Below are positions 1 through 9,067 of a stretch of DNA of 64,000 nt, piece by piece (within the stretch, counting starts at the first letter, position 1; every line of letters begins with the position of its first letter). Origin of the DNA: Lachnospiraceae bacterium UBA4364. GTDB taxonomy: Bacteria > Bacillota > Clostridia > Lachnospirales > Lachnospiraceae. Made by a program: the position numbers and the translations under genes. Under the pieces are notes generated by a model. The model was not told the origin of the DNA. It saw nothing but the letters and a program-made list of their open reading frames with translations, and did not search any database. The stretch is taken from positions 1 to 64,000 of the forward strand of contig DGSK01000057.1 in the NCBI GenBank assembly GCA_002393955.1, read 5' to 3'.

Positions 1-60
1 GATTGTTCCGGCGCAATTGCGAGTGTCGTTCTAAGTAGTTCAGTTAGTGGGAAGTTTTAA
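1..60 (-). repeat. Hairpin MITE-like element, copy cut by window edge
   Basis: Bases 1-59 are the exact reverse complement of 58872-58930, the left part of the complete 245-bp element at 58871-59115. The outer terminus ends at about base 60 with the same terminal repeat, differing only in the last base. The rest of the copy lies before the window, so no target duplication can be judged. Confidence 0.85.
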
Positions 61-70
61 TTAATAATAA

Positions 71-92
71 TGCCCCGGCGTCTGCCGGGGCA
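71..92 (-). terminator. Stem-loop, probable terminator of the flavodoxin gene
   Basis: Perfect 9-bp stem TGCCCCGGC/GCCGGGGCA with a 4-base loop. Read on the minus strand it is followed by the T-rich stretch TTATTATTAATT. It lies about 100 bases after the stop of the flavodoxin gene. The T-run is interrupted, so termination is likely but not certain. Confidence 0.55.
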
Positions 93-194
93 TTAAGGTG
101 AGGGGGAGATAGTATTGTGTGTCCTACACACTATCTATATGTTCTATATTATCACACAAAAAATTTAAATGTTGTATTTTTTTAGGAACTTTCC

Positions 195-923
195 TCAGCC
201 CATGACCTGCTCTACCCAGGCTCTCAGCTCCTCTGCAGATGCGTCTGCCGGAAATCTCTTTCCCTCAAGCAGTCTGGCGCCAAGGGCGGAACCGCCCAGC
301 TCGGCATTCGTCCTGCCCATACCACTGGAGCCGGAGGTAGCAAAAGGAACTATGGTCATGCCCCTTAAGTCATACTGCTCCAGAAAGGTGCATACGATAG
401 TGGGCGCAACATACCACCATATAGGGAAGCCCAGAAATATCGTATCGTACTGATCAATATGCTCAACGGAATTTGCCACAGCGGGGCGTATGCTTTTGTC
501 GTTCATCTCCACGCTGCTTCTGCTTCCCCTGTCCTGCCAGTTCAGGTCAGCCTTTGTGTACGGCTCCTCGGGGATTATTTCATGAAGATCTGCATTTATG
601 GCCTCAGCCAGCCTTGATGCCAGCTTTCTCGTGACACCGCTTGCGGAAAAGAAGGCCACAAGCTTTTTGCTTCCGCGTTTCAGATCCGGAATGCTCTTTC
701 CTATTTCTTCCGCATGCTCCTTCAGGTACTCCAGTTCCCTCGTATATTCTTCCTCAGTAATCTCGCCCATTTTGAAACACATTTCCAGGGTGTCCCGGTC
801 ATTAAGGATCAGATCGCCGTTTTCGTCTCTCCTGTAAAGATAATGCTCACCCTCGAAAACATCTCCGGGCCAGGTATCATCTGTGTTGACAGTTATACCA
901 TGCGTCTTTTTTTCTTCAGCCAT
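195..923 (-). CDS. Flavodoxin-like protein with SHOCT-like N-terminal region
   Basis: Probably an FMN-binding electron carrier or NAD(P)H-dependent reductase of the flavodoxin_4 type. The start at 923 is chosen because AGGAAG lies just upstream; an in-frame ATG at 980 lacks such a site. Residues 1-85 are charged and include a short helical segment (GEITEEEYTRELEYLK) resembling SHOCT-type oligomerisation motifs. From about residue 86 the protein has the flavodoxin fold, with the FMN phosphate loop SASGVTRK, a GFPIWWYVAPTIV segment over the isoalloxazine site, and SGSSGMGRT. It is transcribed away from galE with 132 bases between them. The substrate or redox partner cannot be told from sequence. 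Confidence 0.85.
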   Translation of the reverse strand: MAEEKKTHGITVNTDDTWPGDVFEGEHYLYRRDENGDLILNDRDTLEMCFKMGEITEEEYTRELEYLKEHAEEIGKSIPDLKRGSKKLVAFFSASGVTRKLASRLAEAINADLHEIIPEEPYTKADLNWQDRGSRSSVEMNDKSIRPAVANSVEHIDQYDTIFLGFPIWWYVAPTIVCTFLEQYDLRGMTIVPFATSGSSGMGRTNAELGGSALGARLLEGKRFPADASAEELRAWVEQVMG

Positions 924-1055
924 ACCGCTTCCTTTCCCGGCATCAGGAATCCTAACAGGCTCCTGTTCTCCGTATGTCAAATAAAAATAAACCCTACTGC
1001 GATTTTATTCTACCACCAATTCTTTATCTGTCACAACACCCGTGCGCTATAACGC

Positions 1056-2075
1056 TCAGCGACCGTATCCGTCCGGGTTCATCTGCTGCCATTTCCAGCT
1101 GTCGGCGCACATCTCAAGTATGCCGTTTTCAGCTTTCCAGCCCAGCTCCCGCTCTGCTTTTGAAGCATCAGCGTAGTTTGCAGCTATATCACCGGGGCGC
1201 CTGGGATCTATCTGATAAGGAATCTTAATTCCTGTGGCCTTTTCAAAATTTTCCACGATTTCCAGCACACTGTATCCCCTTCCGGTCCCCAAATTATATA
1301 TGTAAAGACCGCCATTTTCATCGAATTTCTTTAATGCCTTTACATGTCCTTTCGCAAGATCCACCACGTGTATATAATCCCTTACGCCTGTTCCGTCAGG
1401 TGTGGGATAATCATTTCCGAAAACATGGAGTTTTTCCAGCTTTCCCACGGCCACCTGGGTGATATAGGGCATAAGATTATTTGGGATACCATTGGGGTCC
1501 TCACCTATCTTTCCACTCTTGTGAGCACCTATGGGATTGAAATACCTGAGCAGCACAATGCTCCACTCCGGATCGGCAGCCTGAATGTCCGTAAGTATAG
1601 TCTCCTGCATGGATTTAGTGGAACCGTATGGGTTTGTGCAGGGTTTCTTAGGGCTTTCCTCTGTCACCGGCACCACATCCGGATCCCCGTAAACAGTTGA
1701 GGATGATGAAAAGATAAGATTTTTAACGCCATGCTTTCTCATTACATCCAGCAGAACCAATGTACCGTGTATATTATTATCATAATACTCCCAGGGAAGC
1801 CTTACCGACTCACCCACAGCCTTTTTCCCTGCAAAATGTATGCAGCCGCTTATCTCCGGCTCTTTATTGAATACTTCCTCCAGTCCTTCCCTGTCCCTTA
1901 TATCTTTTTCATAAAATTTAACCGGCCTTCCGGTTATCTCTTCTACCTTATCCAGAGCCGCTTTTGTGGAATTATCCAGATTATCCACTACGACTACATC
2001 TTCGCCGGCCTGCTGCAGCTCCACCACTGTGTGGCTTCCTATAAATCCGCATCCTCCGGTCACAAGTATTGACAT
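1056..2075 (-). CDS. galE: UDP-glucose 4-epimerase
   Basis: Interconverts UDP-glucose and UDP-galactose in the Leloir pathway and for surface polysaccharide precursors. It is an extended short-chain dehydrogenase of 339 residues, the usual length for GalE. The NAD-binding motif TGGCGFIGSH is at residues 6-15, the catalytic serine lies in the SSSSTVYG segment near 123-130, and the YxxxK pair is Y150/K154. The product-binding RYFNPIGAH motif is also present. GGAGG sits a few bases before the ATG. The genes on both sides are unrelated to galactose use, so it is probably transcribed alone or read from the gene upstream. Confidence 0.97.
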   Translation of the reverse strand: MSILVTGGCGFIGSHTVVELQQAGEDVVVVDNLDNSTKAALDKVEEITGRPVKFYEKDIRDREGLEEVFNKEPEISGCIHFAGKKAVGESVRLPWEYYDNNIHGTLVLLDVMRKHGVKNLIFSSSSTVYGDPDVVPVTEESPKKPCTNPYGSTKSMQETILTDIQAADPEWSIVLLRYFNPIGAHKSGKIGEDPNGIPNNLMPYITQVAVGKLEKLHVFGNDYPTPDGTGVRDYIHVVDLAKGHVKALKKFDENGGLYIYNLGTGRGYSVLEIVENFEKATGIKIPYQIDPRRPGDIAANYADASKAERELGWKAENGILEMCADSWKWQQMNPDGYGR

Positions 2076-2226
2076 AAGCCTTCCCTCCGTTGTCCTTTTT
2101 TTACTGTTCAGAACCTGTCAGTCCGTTATCAATCACCTTGCCCCAGCCTGACCGGTCTATTCCTTTTTCACTTATACAATGTATTTTTGATTATCATTAT
2201 TGCAGAAATTTTCGTCTATATATTCA

Positions 2227-3489
2227 TTATTTCCCTGTATGCTTTTCGATCTGTTCATTCAGGTATACCGCCAGTTCTTCCTGGGGCACATCATAGTATT
2301 CGGTGAAAGCATGCTTTTCACCGTTTATCTTGATGCCCAGCATTTTCTCAAAGGGGATATTCTCCGTAGACCTGAGCAGATTATTTTCCACATTGGGATT
2401 TGTTTTCTTAAGCTCCGCTATCAGCTGCTTTACAGCCAGCCGCTTTGAGCCGCCCTCACCCTCCGGCCTGCAGGTCGTGCAGGTATCGGTAAAATGACAG
2501 GCACACTGTATGAAATGCAGGCCGTTATAGTCCCGCCATCTCTTTATATCATCCTCCCTGACCAGATAGAGAGGTCTTATCAGCTCCATGCCTTCAAAAT
2601 TTGTGCTGTGAAGCTTTGGCATCATTGCCTGAAACTGCCCGCTGTAAAGCATACCCATAAGCACGGTTTCTATCACGTCATCAAAATGATGCCCAAGTGC
2701 TATCTTGTTGCAGCCAAGCTCCTTTGCCTTGCTGTACAGGTAGCCTCTCCGCATCCTTGCACACAGATAGCAGGGGGATTTTTCCACACTGTATACTGCG
2801 TCAAAGATATTTGTCTCAAATATGGTCAGAGGTATTCCCATGAGCTTTGCATTGCTCTCAATGACCTTGCGGTTTACTTCGCTGTATCCCGGATCCATAC
2901 ACAGGAAAACTACCTCAAAAGGAAACTTATGATGCTTCTGCAGTTCCTTGAAAAGCATGGCCATGCACATAGAATCTTTTCCGCCTGATATGCACACAGC
3001 TATCCTGTCACCGGGCTGTACCAGTTCGTAATTAACTATGCCCTTGGTAAATCTGGAAAAAAGATCCTTTTTAAAAGTTTTGGTAATGCTCTCTTCTATG
3101 CCGATGCGCCTTGCATCATCCCCGGCAGCGCCGGATGCCAGCCGGTAAACGTATGCTCCGTAGCCCCCCTCCAGATTATAGGCGTCATATCCTGCTTCAC
3201 GCATCAGATCAACGGCATCCGCACTTATCCTTCCGAAACGGCAGAGTACTACTAACTTCCTTCCGGAGGATACTATTTCAGAGAGCTTCAGTCCGGATCC
3301 CCCCGATGCTTCGCTTGAAATGTCATTCGAAACCTTATCTTCACAAAAGGCCTCCACTTGTTCCGGTGTAAAAAAATAAGCCCCTTCGATATGATCCTTG
3401 TCAAATGCTTCCCTGTCCCGAAGGTCGATCACATAATACTCTTCGGCGGCCATTTTTATTAATTCTTCTGCGGTGATACTTGCACTCAT
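2227..3489 (-). CDS. Rhodanese fused to TtcA-like PP-loop tRNA thiolase
   Basis: Two domains in 420 residues. Residues 1-120 form a rhodanese sulfurtransferase with the active-site loop CRFGRIS starting at C83. Residues about 140-415 form a TtcA-type ATP pyrophosphatase with PP-loop SGGKDS at 168-173, the CxxC pair C240/C243 followed by the arginine-rich segment typical of TtcA, and a later cluster of cysteines (CACHFTDTCTTC). TtcA makes 2-thiocytidine at position 32 of tRNA. The fusion suggests that the rhodanese persulfide is handed directly to the thiolation site, which is inference. The gene follows hypE with a 56-base gap and is probably cotranscribed. GGAG precedes the ATG at 3489. A sulfur-transfer role on another substrate is possible. 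Confidence 0.85.
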   Translation of the reverse strand: MSASITAEELIKMAAEEYYVIDLRDREAFDKDHIEGAYFFTPEQVEAFCEDKVSNDISSEASGGSGLKLSEIVSSGRKLVVLCRFGRISADAVDLMREAGYDAYNLEGGYGAYVYRLASGAAGDDARRIGIEESITKTFKKDLFSRFTKGIVNYELVQPGDRIAVCISGGKDSMCMAMLFKELQKHHKFPFEVVFLCMDPGYSEVNRKVIESNAKLMGIPLTIFETNIFDAVYSVEKSPCYLCARMRRGYLYSKAKELGCNKIALGHHFDDVIETVLMGMLYSGQFQAMMPKLHSTNFEGMELIRPLYLVREDDIKRWRDYNGLHFIQCACHFTDTCTTCRPEGEGGSKRLAVKQLIAELKKTNPNVENNLLRSTENIPFEKMLGIKINGEKHAFTEYYDVPQEELAVYLNEQIEKHTGK

Positions 3490-3545
3490 AAATCTTTTAC
3501 TCCTGTTTCGGTACTGCCCTATGCCTTAATAAACATTTTATAAAC

Positions 3546-4550
3546 TCAGCATATCCTGGGCAGACCTTCGCCCTTAAGTATATCCATGTTACGTTCGCCG
3601 CCTATGCGCGTCCTCATTATGAGTTTTCCCGCACGTTTTTCTTCAGCCTTTACTTCACCTATTACTGCTGCCTCAGAGCCATAGGCACTGCTCCTAATAA
3701 GTTCAAGCGCTTTATCAGCATATTCCCCGGGCAGGATCAGGGCAAGCTTGCCCTCATTTCCCATATATGCAGGATCTATGCCCATCAGTTTTGCAAAATC
3801 CCTAACCGCATCTGTTACCGGGATTTTTTCTTCTTCTATATAAAAAGCTTTTCCGCTGCTCTCAGCCAGTTCCTTTAACACCGTACCAAGACCACCCCTT
3901 GTGATATCCCGCATGGTATGAATGGGGATTCCCGAATCCATAAGCTTCCCTGTCATCTCCGTAAGCGGAGCATTATCACTTTTTATATCGGTATCTATAT
4001 TCAGCCTGTGCGCCATTATCGCCGCGTGGTGGTCGCCCATGGTACCTGACACTATTATCACATCCCCGGCTTCAGCATTTGCAGCCGATATATCCGGCAC
4101 GGTCTCTCCCTCAAAAAGCCCTACTCCTGAGGTATTGATATACATACCACCGTTTCCGCCGACTACTTTGGTATCTCCTGCCACTATGTGTACACCCGCC
4201 TCCTTTGCCGTATCCGCCAGAGATTCCACACATCTTTTAAGGAGGCTTATGTCAAGTCCTTCTTCCAATATAAAGCCACAGGTTATATACTTTGGAACAG
4301 CTCCGCGCATAAGCAGATCGTTAACAGTCCCGCATATACACAGCCTGCCTATATCCCCACCGTTAAACTCAAGAGGCGTCACTACAAAGCTGTCCGTAGT
4401 CACGGCTATCCTTCTGCTCCCCGGCACTACTGCACTGTCCTCCATTGCAAGCAGAGTCTCATTTGCAAAAGCCGGCGCAAAAATCCCGTCTATTAATTTC
4501 TTTGTATCACTCCCCCCGCTTCCATGAGCAGTCGTTATTACTTCCGGCAT
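3546..4550 (-). CDS. hypE: HypE-like AIR-synthase family protein
   Basis: HypE dehydrates a C-terminal thiocarboxamide to thiocyanate, giving the cyanide ligand of [NiFe] hydrogenases. The 334-residue protein has the family N-terminal AHGSGG motif at residues 8-13, an ATP-binding core with GTVNDL and GDTKVV segments, DITRGG, and the signature C-terminal PRIC with its acceptor cysteine as the last residue. The start at 4550 is chosen because GGAG stands 7 bases upstream. An upstream GTG at 4607 is in frame, but its first codons lie in a transposable-element terminal repeat. No hypA-D, hypF or hydrogenase gene is in the window, so the partner is elsewhere or the protein has another role. Confidence 0.88.
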   Translation of the reverse strand: MPEVITTAHGSGGSDTKKLIDGIFAPAFANETLLAMEDSAVVPGSRRIAVTTDSFVVTPLEFNGGDIGRLCICGTVNDLLMRGAVPKYITCGFILEEGLDISLLKRCVESLADTAKEAGVHIVAGDTKVVGGNGGMYINTSGVGLFEGETVPDISAANAEAGDVIIVSGTMGDHHAAIMAHRLNIDTDIKSDNAPLTEMTGKLMDSGIPIHTMRDITRGGLGTVLKELAESSGKAFYIEEEKIPVTDAVRDFAKLMGIDPAYMGNEGKLALILPGEYADKALELIRSSAYGSEAAVIGEVKAEEKRAGKLIMRTRIGGERNMDILKGEGLPRIC

Positions 4551-4593
4551 ATCTATCTCCAGTCTGTCGTTTACTTCATATTTATATTCTATA

Positions 4594-4665
4594 CTAAAAC
4601 TTCCCACTTGTTATATACCACGAACTTCCTCACACCGATATCTTGCCCGCGGTGGGAGAAAAGTA
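4594..4665. repeat. Terminal-repeat fragment of dispersed element, in hypE leader
   Basis: Starts with CTAAAACTTCCCAC, identical to the 14-bp terminal repeat of the complete element at 58871. From 4601 to 4665 it resembles 27065-27129, sharing TTCCCACTTGTTATATA and CTCACACCG. No matching right terminus or target duplication was found. The DNA up to about 4770 contains further stem-loops, such as CGCG-AAG-CGCG inside ATTGT/ACAAT near 4732, and may belong to the same insertion. It lies directly upstream of the hypE ribosome site and so forms its leader or promoter region. Confidence 0.55.
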
Positions 4666-4838
4666 CCGGAGGCGCCAACCTCAATAGAGCGTAGTGGAGA
4701 CTAAGCCCTACGGATATGGGTAGAATTGTGGGAACGCGAAGCGCGAAACAATCCGTGTGGATCAAATTGTCCATGGTCGGTCACTTTCAACGCATAAAAT
4801 ATTATATCAGCAAGCCCCAACAAATTAAAGCACGGCAG

Positions 4839-4867
4839 TTTCCGTTTGGAATAAAAAATGATACAAT
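4839..4867 (+). promoter_or_regulatory. Probable promoter of small protein and SulP gene
   Basis: TACAAT at 4862-4867 with a weak -35 TTTCCG at 4839-4844, spacer 17 bases. It is followed 24 bases later by the start codon of the 76-residue protein. The -35 match is poor. Confidence 0.4.
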
Positions 4868-4890
4868 GTCATAAAAGGCAGGTGGGTTAC

Positions 4891-5121
4891 ATGGAAAACA
4901 AGAATTCTGATCATCCCGATATAAAAAATAACAATTCATCAAAGTCAGCTATGCCTGATATAAAAACTCATCTGTACCGTTCGGATCTTTTCACCGGAAA
5001 AACTCCGGATATCAGGGACATCCGCAAAATGATGCCGGGACAACGCTTGCTTAAAATGAAAGAGACTACCGACACCGACAGAAGCCTGAACAAATTCATG
5101 GAAGAAACTCCGGACAACTGA
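4891..5121 (+). CDS. Small hydrophilic protein of unknown function
   Basis: A 76-residue polar protein rich in Asn, Asp, Lys and Met, with no signal peptide, membrane segment or motif that I recognise. The ATG at 4891 is preceded by AGGTGGG; an ATG at 4858 overlaps the probable -10 box and is unlikely. It ends 45 bases before the SulP transporter gene on the same strand and is probably cotranscribed with it. It may be a small accessory or simply a poorly conserved open frame. Confidence 0.5.
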   Translation: MENKNSDHPDIKNNNSSKSAMPDIKTHLYRSDLFTGKTPDIRDIRKMMPGQRLLKMKETTDTDRSLNKFMEETPDN

Positions 5122-5166
5122 ATACGATATCGAATTTCCATAAAGATACGAGGTATTCTCCCGACT

Positions 5167-7509
5167 GTGCTGAAAAATTTAAAAAACTACAAGTTGTCAT
5201 ACATTCCCGGTGACATATTCATCGGAATAATAATCGCCTTTATTTCCATTCCCATATCCATGGGATATGCAATGATAGCCGGACTTCCTCCTGTGTACGG
5301 ATTATACGGTTCCGTGCTTCCCATACTTTTATTCGGACTCATCACTTCTTCTCCCGGCTTTGTATTCGGAGTAGATGCTGCCCCTGCGGCACTTACAGGA
5401 GCATTGGTATATTCCCTCGGGCTTACCGCATTTTCCGAAGAAGCCATAAGTCTCATCCCTGCACTGACGATATGTGTCACTTTCTGGCTGGGACTCTTTA
5501 TGATATTCAGGGCCGATCGCCTCACCCGCTTTGTTTCCTCTCCTGTAATGGGAGGCTTTATATCAGGTATCGGCTGCGAGATAATCCTTATGCAGGTGCC
5601 AAAGCTTTTCGGCGGAGATGCACTGCGCGGGGAACTCTTTGAACTCGTGCCGGAAATAATACACTCTGCCCGGACAAATTTTAATCTCCTGTCTTTTATC
5701 CTCGGCCTGTCTACCGTAGTGATAATACTTATTTTCAAAAAGATATCTCCCCGAATTCCCATGACAGTGATAATGATGATAATCGGTGCAGTTCTGGGAA
5801 AGTTCACACCGATCGCAGACCACGGCGTCAGGCTTTTAGACACCCCTAAGCCCGGACTCATGCACCTGACATTCCCTAATCTCACATGGCTTTTCTCACA
5901 TCCTAAAGAAATGATCACTACATCCCTCGTGATAGCGATTGTTGTCACAGCAGAAACACTGCTTGCCACACAGAATTTTGCAATGAAGAACGGCCAGCAG
6001 ATAAACGGAAGACAGGAACTCTTAGCATATACCGCAGGAATGTTTGGTGCCGCCCTTTCAGGATGCTGCCCGGTCAACGGTTCTGTCTCCAGAAGCGGCA
6101 TCGCGGATCAGTATAAAGTCCGTTCCCAGATAATGTCCCTTGTTGCCTCCATAACCATGGTGCTCATTCTTCTGGTTGGCACCCCCTTCATAGGCTGGCT
6201 TCCGGTTCCCATATTGACAGCCATAGTCATATCCGCACTTATCGGAATACTTGAGATATCGCTTGCCGTAAAGCTCTACAAGGCAGACAGGATCGAATTC
6301 TTTATTTTTATGGCTGTACTCATGACCGTACTCATCCTCGGTACTGTGTACGGGGTATTTGCCGGAGTCATCCTGTCATTCGTAATCTATATTATCAGAG
6401 CATCCAAGCCCGCAAGAAGCTTCCTCGGATGCATCCCGGGACAGGAGGGATTCTTCCCCATAGACCGTTACAAAGATGTCCGCCCCATAAAGGGTGTAGT
6501 CATTTACAGGTTCATGTCACCCCTCTTTTTTGCAAATGCAGGAATTTTAACTTCGGATCTTGAAAAAGCTGTTGGAAACGGCACTAAGGTAGTGATAGTG
6601 GATGCAGGCAGCATAAGCAGCATAGATATCACCGCCGCAGAATATATTTTAAAGCTTTATGTAAATTTTAAGAAGAAAGGTATCCGTTTCTTTCTGACAG
6701 AACATGACGGGAAGATAAATGATGAACTTCACGAGTTTGGGTGCGGAGTGCTTCTTTCAGAATGGGCTGTTCTACCTCGTATAGAACAAGCTCTCAAAAT
6801 ATGTGGTTACAGTTATCCCTACATATATGAACGAAACGCAGATGACATCGCCAGGGAATTACAGAATGAAATTGCGGAAAGCAACCTTCAGTCAAGCGAA
6901 TCGGACCTTCAGTCCGGTAATGCCCGCAGGGTACTGGCACAGTTTGAGTGGGCTTTCGGAAAGGATGCCGAAAACCGGATGCAGGAACTGGCAATCGACT
7001 TTTCCAGAAAACTGCTTGAAAGCGAATGGGATGAAAAGGACCATATATTGAATGAACTGATACCATCATGGGGAATACTTGATGAAGAGCAATTTCTCGA
7101 TATCGTGGAAATGCAGCTTGCCGTCTATGATACGGAACACAGTACCACTCATATTGACAACTCCGATAAGTATGGTATTCAGAATAATGATCAGTCCGGC
7201 ACTTCCACAGATACAGAATCCGATAAAGATGATGATCCTGCCAATAATATTGAAAACATAAAGGAAGCCCTGGTACGCTACCACGCGGATCTGGACCGCA
7301 GACTGGCGGAATCAGACAGCACTCTGATCAATGACGTGGTAAGAGCCAGAAGACGCAGGGAATTATATTTCAAGAAACATAATCCTAAAGCATATGAGAT
7401 ATACCGTGCCGAAAGACATGAACACAGAAATCTCCTGCGTGAAAAGTACCCAAAGCTCCTCGCAAAGATAGACGAGATCCGTGCAGATGAAGACTCAAAG
7501 CATAAATGA
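5167..7509 (+). CDS. SulP-family anion transporter with STAS domain and long C-terminal extension
   Basis: Membrane permease for an inorganic or small organic anion (sulfate, bicarbonate or dicarboxylate in family members). Residues 1-420 carry the hydrophobic SulP core, beginning with PGDIFIGIIIAFISIPISMG and the AGLPPVYGLYG signature, with GVDAAPAAL and NGSVSRSG in the substrate region. A STAS domain covers about 440-545. It is followed by about 235 unusually charged residues of no recognised fold, making 780 residues in all, longer than typical SulP proteins. The start is GTG; no ATG fits. It faces the next gene tail to tail with 5 bases between. The anion cannot be assigned. Confidence 0.9.
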   Translation: MLKNLKNYKLSYIPGDIFIGIIIAFISIPISMGYAMIAGLPPVYGLYGSVLPILLFGLITSSPGFVFGVDAAPAALTGALVYSLGLTAFSEEAISLIPALTICVTFWLGLFMIFRADRLTRFVSSPVMGGFISGIGCEIILMQVPKLFGGDALRGELFELVPEIIHSARTNFNLLSFILGLSTVVIILIFKKISPRIPMTVIMMIIGAVLGKFTPIADHGVRLLDTPKPGLMHLTFPNLTWLFSHPKEMITTSLVIAIVVTAETLLATQNFAMKNGQQINGRQELLAYTAGMFGAALSGCCPVNGSVSRSGIADQYKVRSQIMSLVASITMVLILLVGTPFIGWLPVPILTAIVISALIGILEISLAVKLYKADRIEFFIFMAVLMTVLILGTVYGVFAGVILSFVIYIIRASKPARSFLGCIPGQEGFFPIDRYKDVRPIKGVVIYRFMSPLFFANAGILTSDLEKAVGNGTKVVIVDAGSISSIDITAAEYILKLYVNFKKKGIRFFLTEHDGKINDELHEFGCGVLLSEWAVLPRIEQALKICGYSYPYIYERNADDIARELQNEIAESNLQSSESDLQSGNARRVLAQFEWAFGKDAENRMQELAIDFSRKLLESEWDEKDHILNELIPSWGILDEEQFLDIVEMQLAVYDTEHSTTHIDNSDKYGIQNNDQSGTSTDTESDKDDDPANNIENIKEALVRYHADLDRRLAESDSTLINDVVRARRRRELYFKKHNPKAYEIYRAERHEHRNLLREKYPKLLAKIDEIRADEDSKHK

Positions 7510-7514
7510 CCGTA

Positions 7515-8993
7515 TCACATGGTCTTCTTTACAAAAGGTATCCTCCTGAAAAGCCAAACCGGTATGAAAGATATCAGGTAAACTATCAGTATCCATAAAA
7601 GTGACGGAAAGATCTTTGCCGGTCCTGTTATACTTCCGAATATCATATACTCAAGGTCATCAAATATCTTTATGCGGTCAAGCACCGCAGGAAATACAAG
7701 GTATACGCCAAGTGTGCACCCGCCTATGGAAGCAAGCACTTTTTTAACAGACTCTTTGTGAGGATGACCGGTATGTATCAGCTTGATGGTCATAAACATC
7801 GATAACGATGCAAGGATTCCCACCCAGTACAGATAATCCATATATATTGCTACGCTTTCGATATATGTAGTGTGATAGTAAGTGTTATATATTATCATGG
7901 ACATATCGATCACTGTCAGCAGCCATGCAAAAGGAAGAACCTTTTTGATCTGCTCCCTTGTCACTCTGTGATGCAGATAGTATCCCACAAGAGGATAGAA
8001 TATGGAATTGGTCAGAAGCCAATTCAGGTTAAATGCCGGATTCATTATGTACCTGCCCTCACAGATCTTATCATCTATTTCAGGCATTACGGTCTGCAGG
8101 ATTATTCCTATTATTATGAGATAAATAAAATCACGGTTCTTCATATTCTGTGCCATCGGCCTTAAGAATGGCAGGCAGATAAGGAATCCGATAAAGGAAT
8201 ACATATAGGCAAGAGGAACTATTCTTTCCTTGCAGTAAAGGTCGCCTATGAATGTCCAGATGTCCCAGTCATCACGTCCGCCCATAAGATCCGAAATATA
8301 ATAAAAAATCGTAAAGATCAAAAGAAGGACAGCCATGCGGAGTATCCGGTTCTTCCAGATGTAACGCTTTGTCTCATTATGTATGAGAAGCTTTGCACCT
8401 GCTTTCATAAATACAAGGGAAGGTCCGCACAGAGAGATCATGGATATAATCATAAATATCCCATATGGTACAGTACCGGCCTCACATTCCCTTCCGAATA
8501 TCTCAAAACCTTCTGTCTGTGAAAAAAGATAAAGAAGAATTGAGACGATCATTATGACATCAAAATACAGCTCATTTGTCGGCTGATGCTTCTGTGTGAT
8601 TTCCGGTTCAGCCGGCATGTGCGTCTTCTTTGCAGCATGTTTGCTGTGCTCATGGGAATCTGATGCTTCTTCAGAAGACAGATCATTAATGTCGGACAGC
8701 TTATCATTATGTCCAAACGCTTTGCCTGAATGAGTCTTCCTTCTGTGAATCGGCTCCCTAACTGCAGACTCGGAATCATCTTCAGCATCTTTTGGCATTA
8801 CTTTCCTGTCAGAAGATTTGTTTTCCTTATCAGCATGTACCTCACTCTTGTCATCGATAATCTTCTCTTTCTCAGAAGATGCCTTCACTTTCGGAGCAAT
8901 CTCTTCCTTAGCTTCCTTGGGCAGCTCGATATCTATGGTTCCCGTTTCGCCATCTTTGAGAACCAGTTTTTTGTCCACTTCTTTGATCTTCAT
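7515..8993 (-). CDS. Acyltransferase-3-like integral membrane protein
   Basis: Residues 1 to about 135 are highly charged and probably cytoplasmic. Then come about ten hydrophobic segments beginning with a short ELYFDVIMIVSILLYLF stretch, a layout seen in acyltransferase_3 proteins that O-acylate cell-surface glycans. The usual catalytic His near the first helix is not clear: the first helix has LYFDVIM rather than the common RxxAxxxVxxxH pattern, so activity is doubtful. GAGG precedes the ATG at 8993. It ends tail to tail with the SulP gene. It could also be a membrane protein of related fold without transferase activity. Confidence 0.6.
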   Translation of the reverse strand: MKIKEVDKKLVLKDGETGTIDIELPKEAKEEIAPKVKASSEKEKIIDDKSEVHADKENKSSDRKVMPKDAEDDSESAVREPIHRRKTHSGKAFGHNDKLSDINDLSSEEASDSHEHSKHAAKKTHMPAEPEITQKHQPTNELYFDVIMIVSILLYLFSQTEGFEIFGRECEAGTVPYGIFMIISMISLCGPSLVFMKAGAKLLIHNETKRYIWKNRILRMAVLLLIFTIFYYISDLMGGRDDWDIWTFIGDLYCKERIVPLAYMYSFIGFLICLPFLRPMAQNMKNRDFIYLIIIGIILQTVMPEIDDKICEGRYIMNPAFNLNWLLTNSIFYPLVGYYLHHRVTREQIKKVLPFAWLLTVIDMSMIIYNTYYHTTYIESVAIYMDYLYWVGILASLSMFMTIKLIHTGHPHKESVKKVLASIGGCTLGVYLVFPAVLDRIKIFDDLEYMIFGSITGPAKIFPSLLWILIVYLISFIPVWLFRRIPFVKKTM

Positions 8994-9067
8994 AGTATTC
9001 CTCTGTAATTACAGGACATCTCCCACTGTCCGTAACCGCATAATTTATCTGCCGGAGTTTATATTCC

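Noticed and set aside
4594..4800. Known structured RNA such as 6S RNA or RNase P
   Set aside because: The hairpins do not match the conserved features of these RNAs that I know, and part of the sequence is a dispersed repeat.
5187..6101. 304-codon frame on the minus strand
   Set aside because: Opposite the SulP core; composition is Ile/Met/Pro-rich without any domain.
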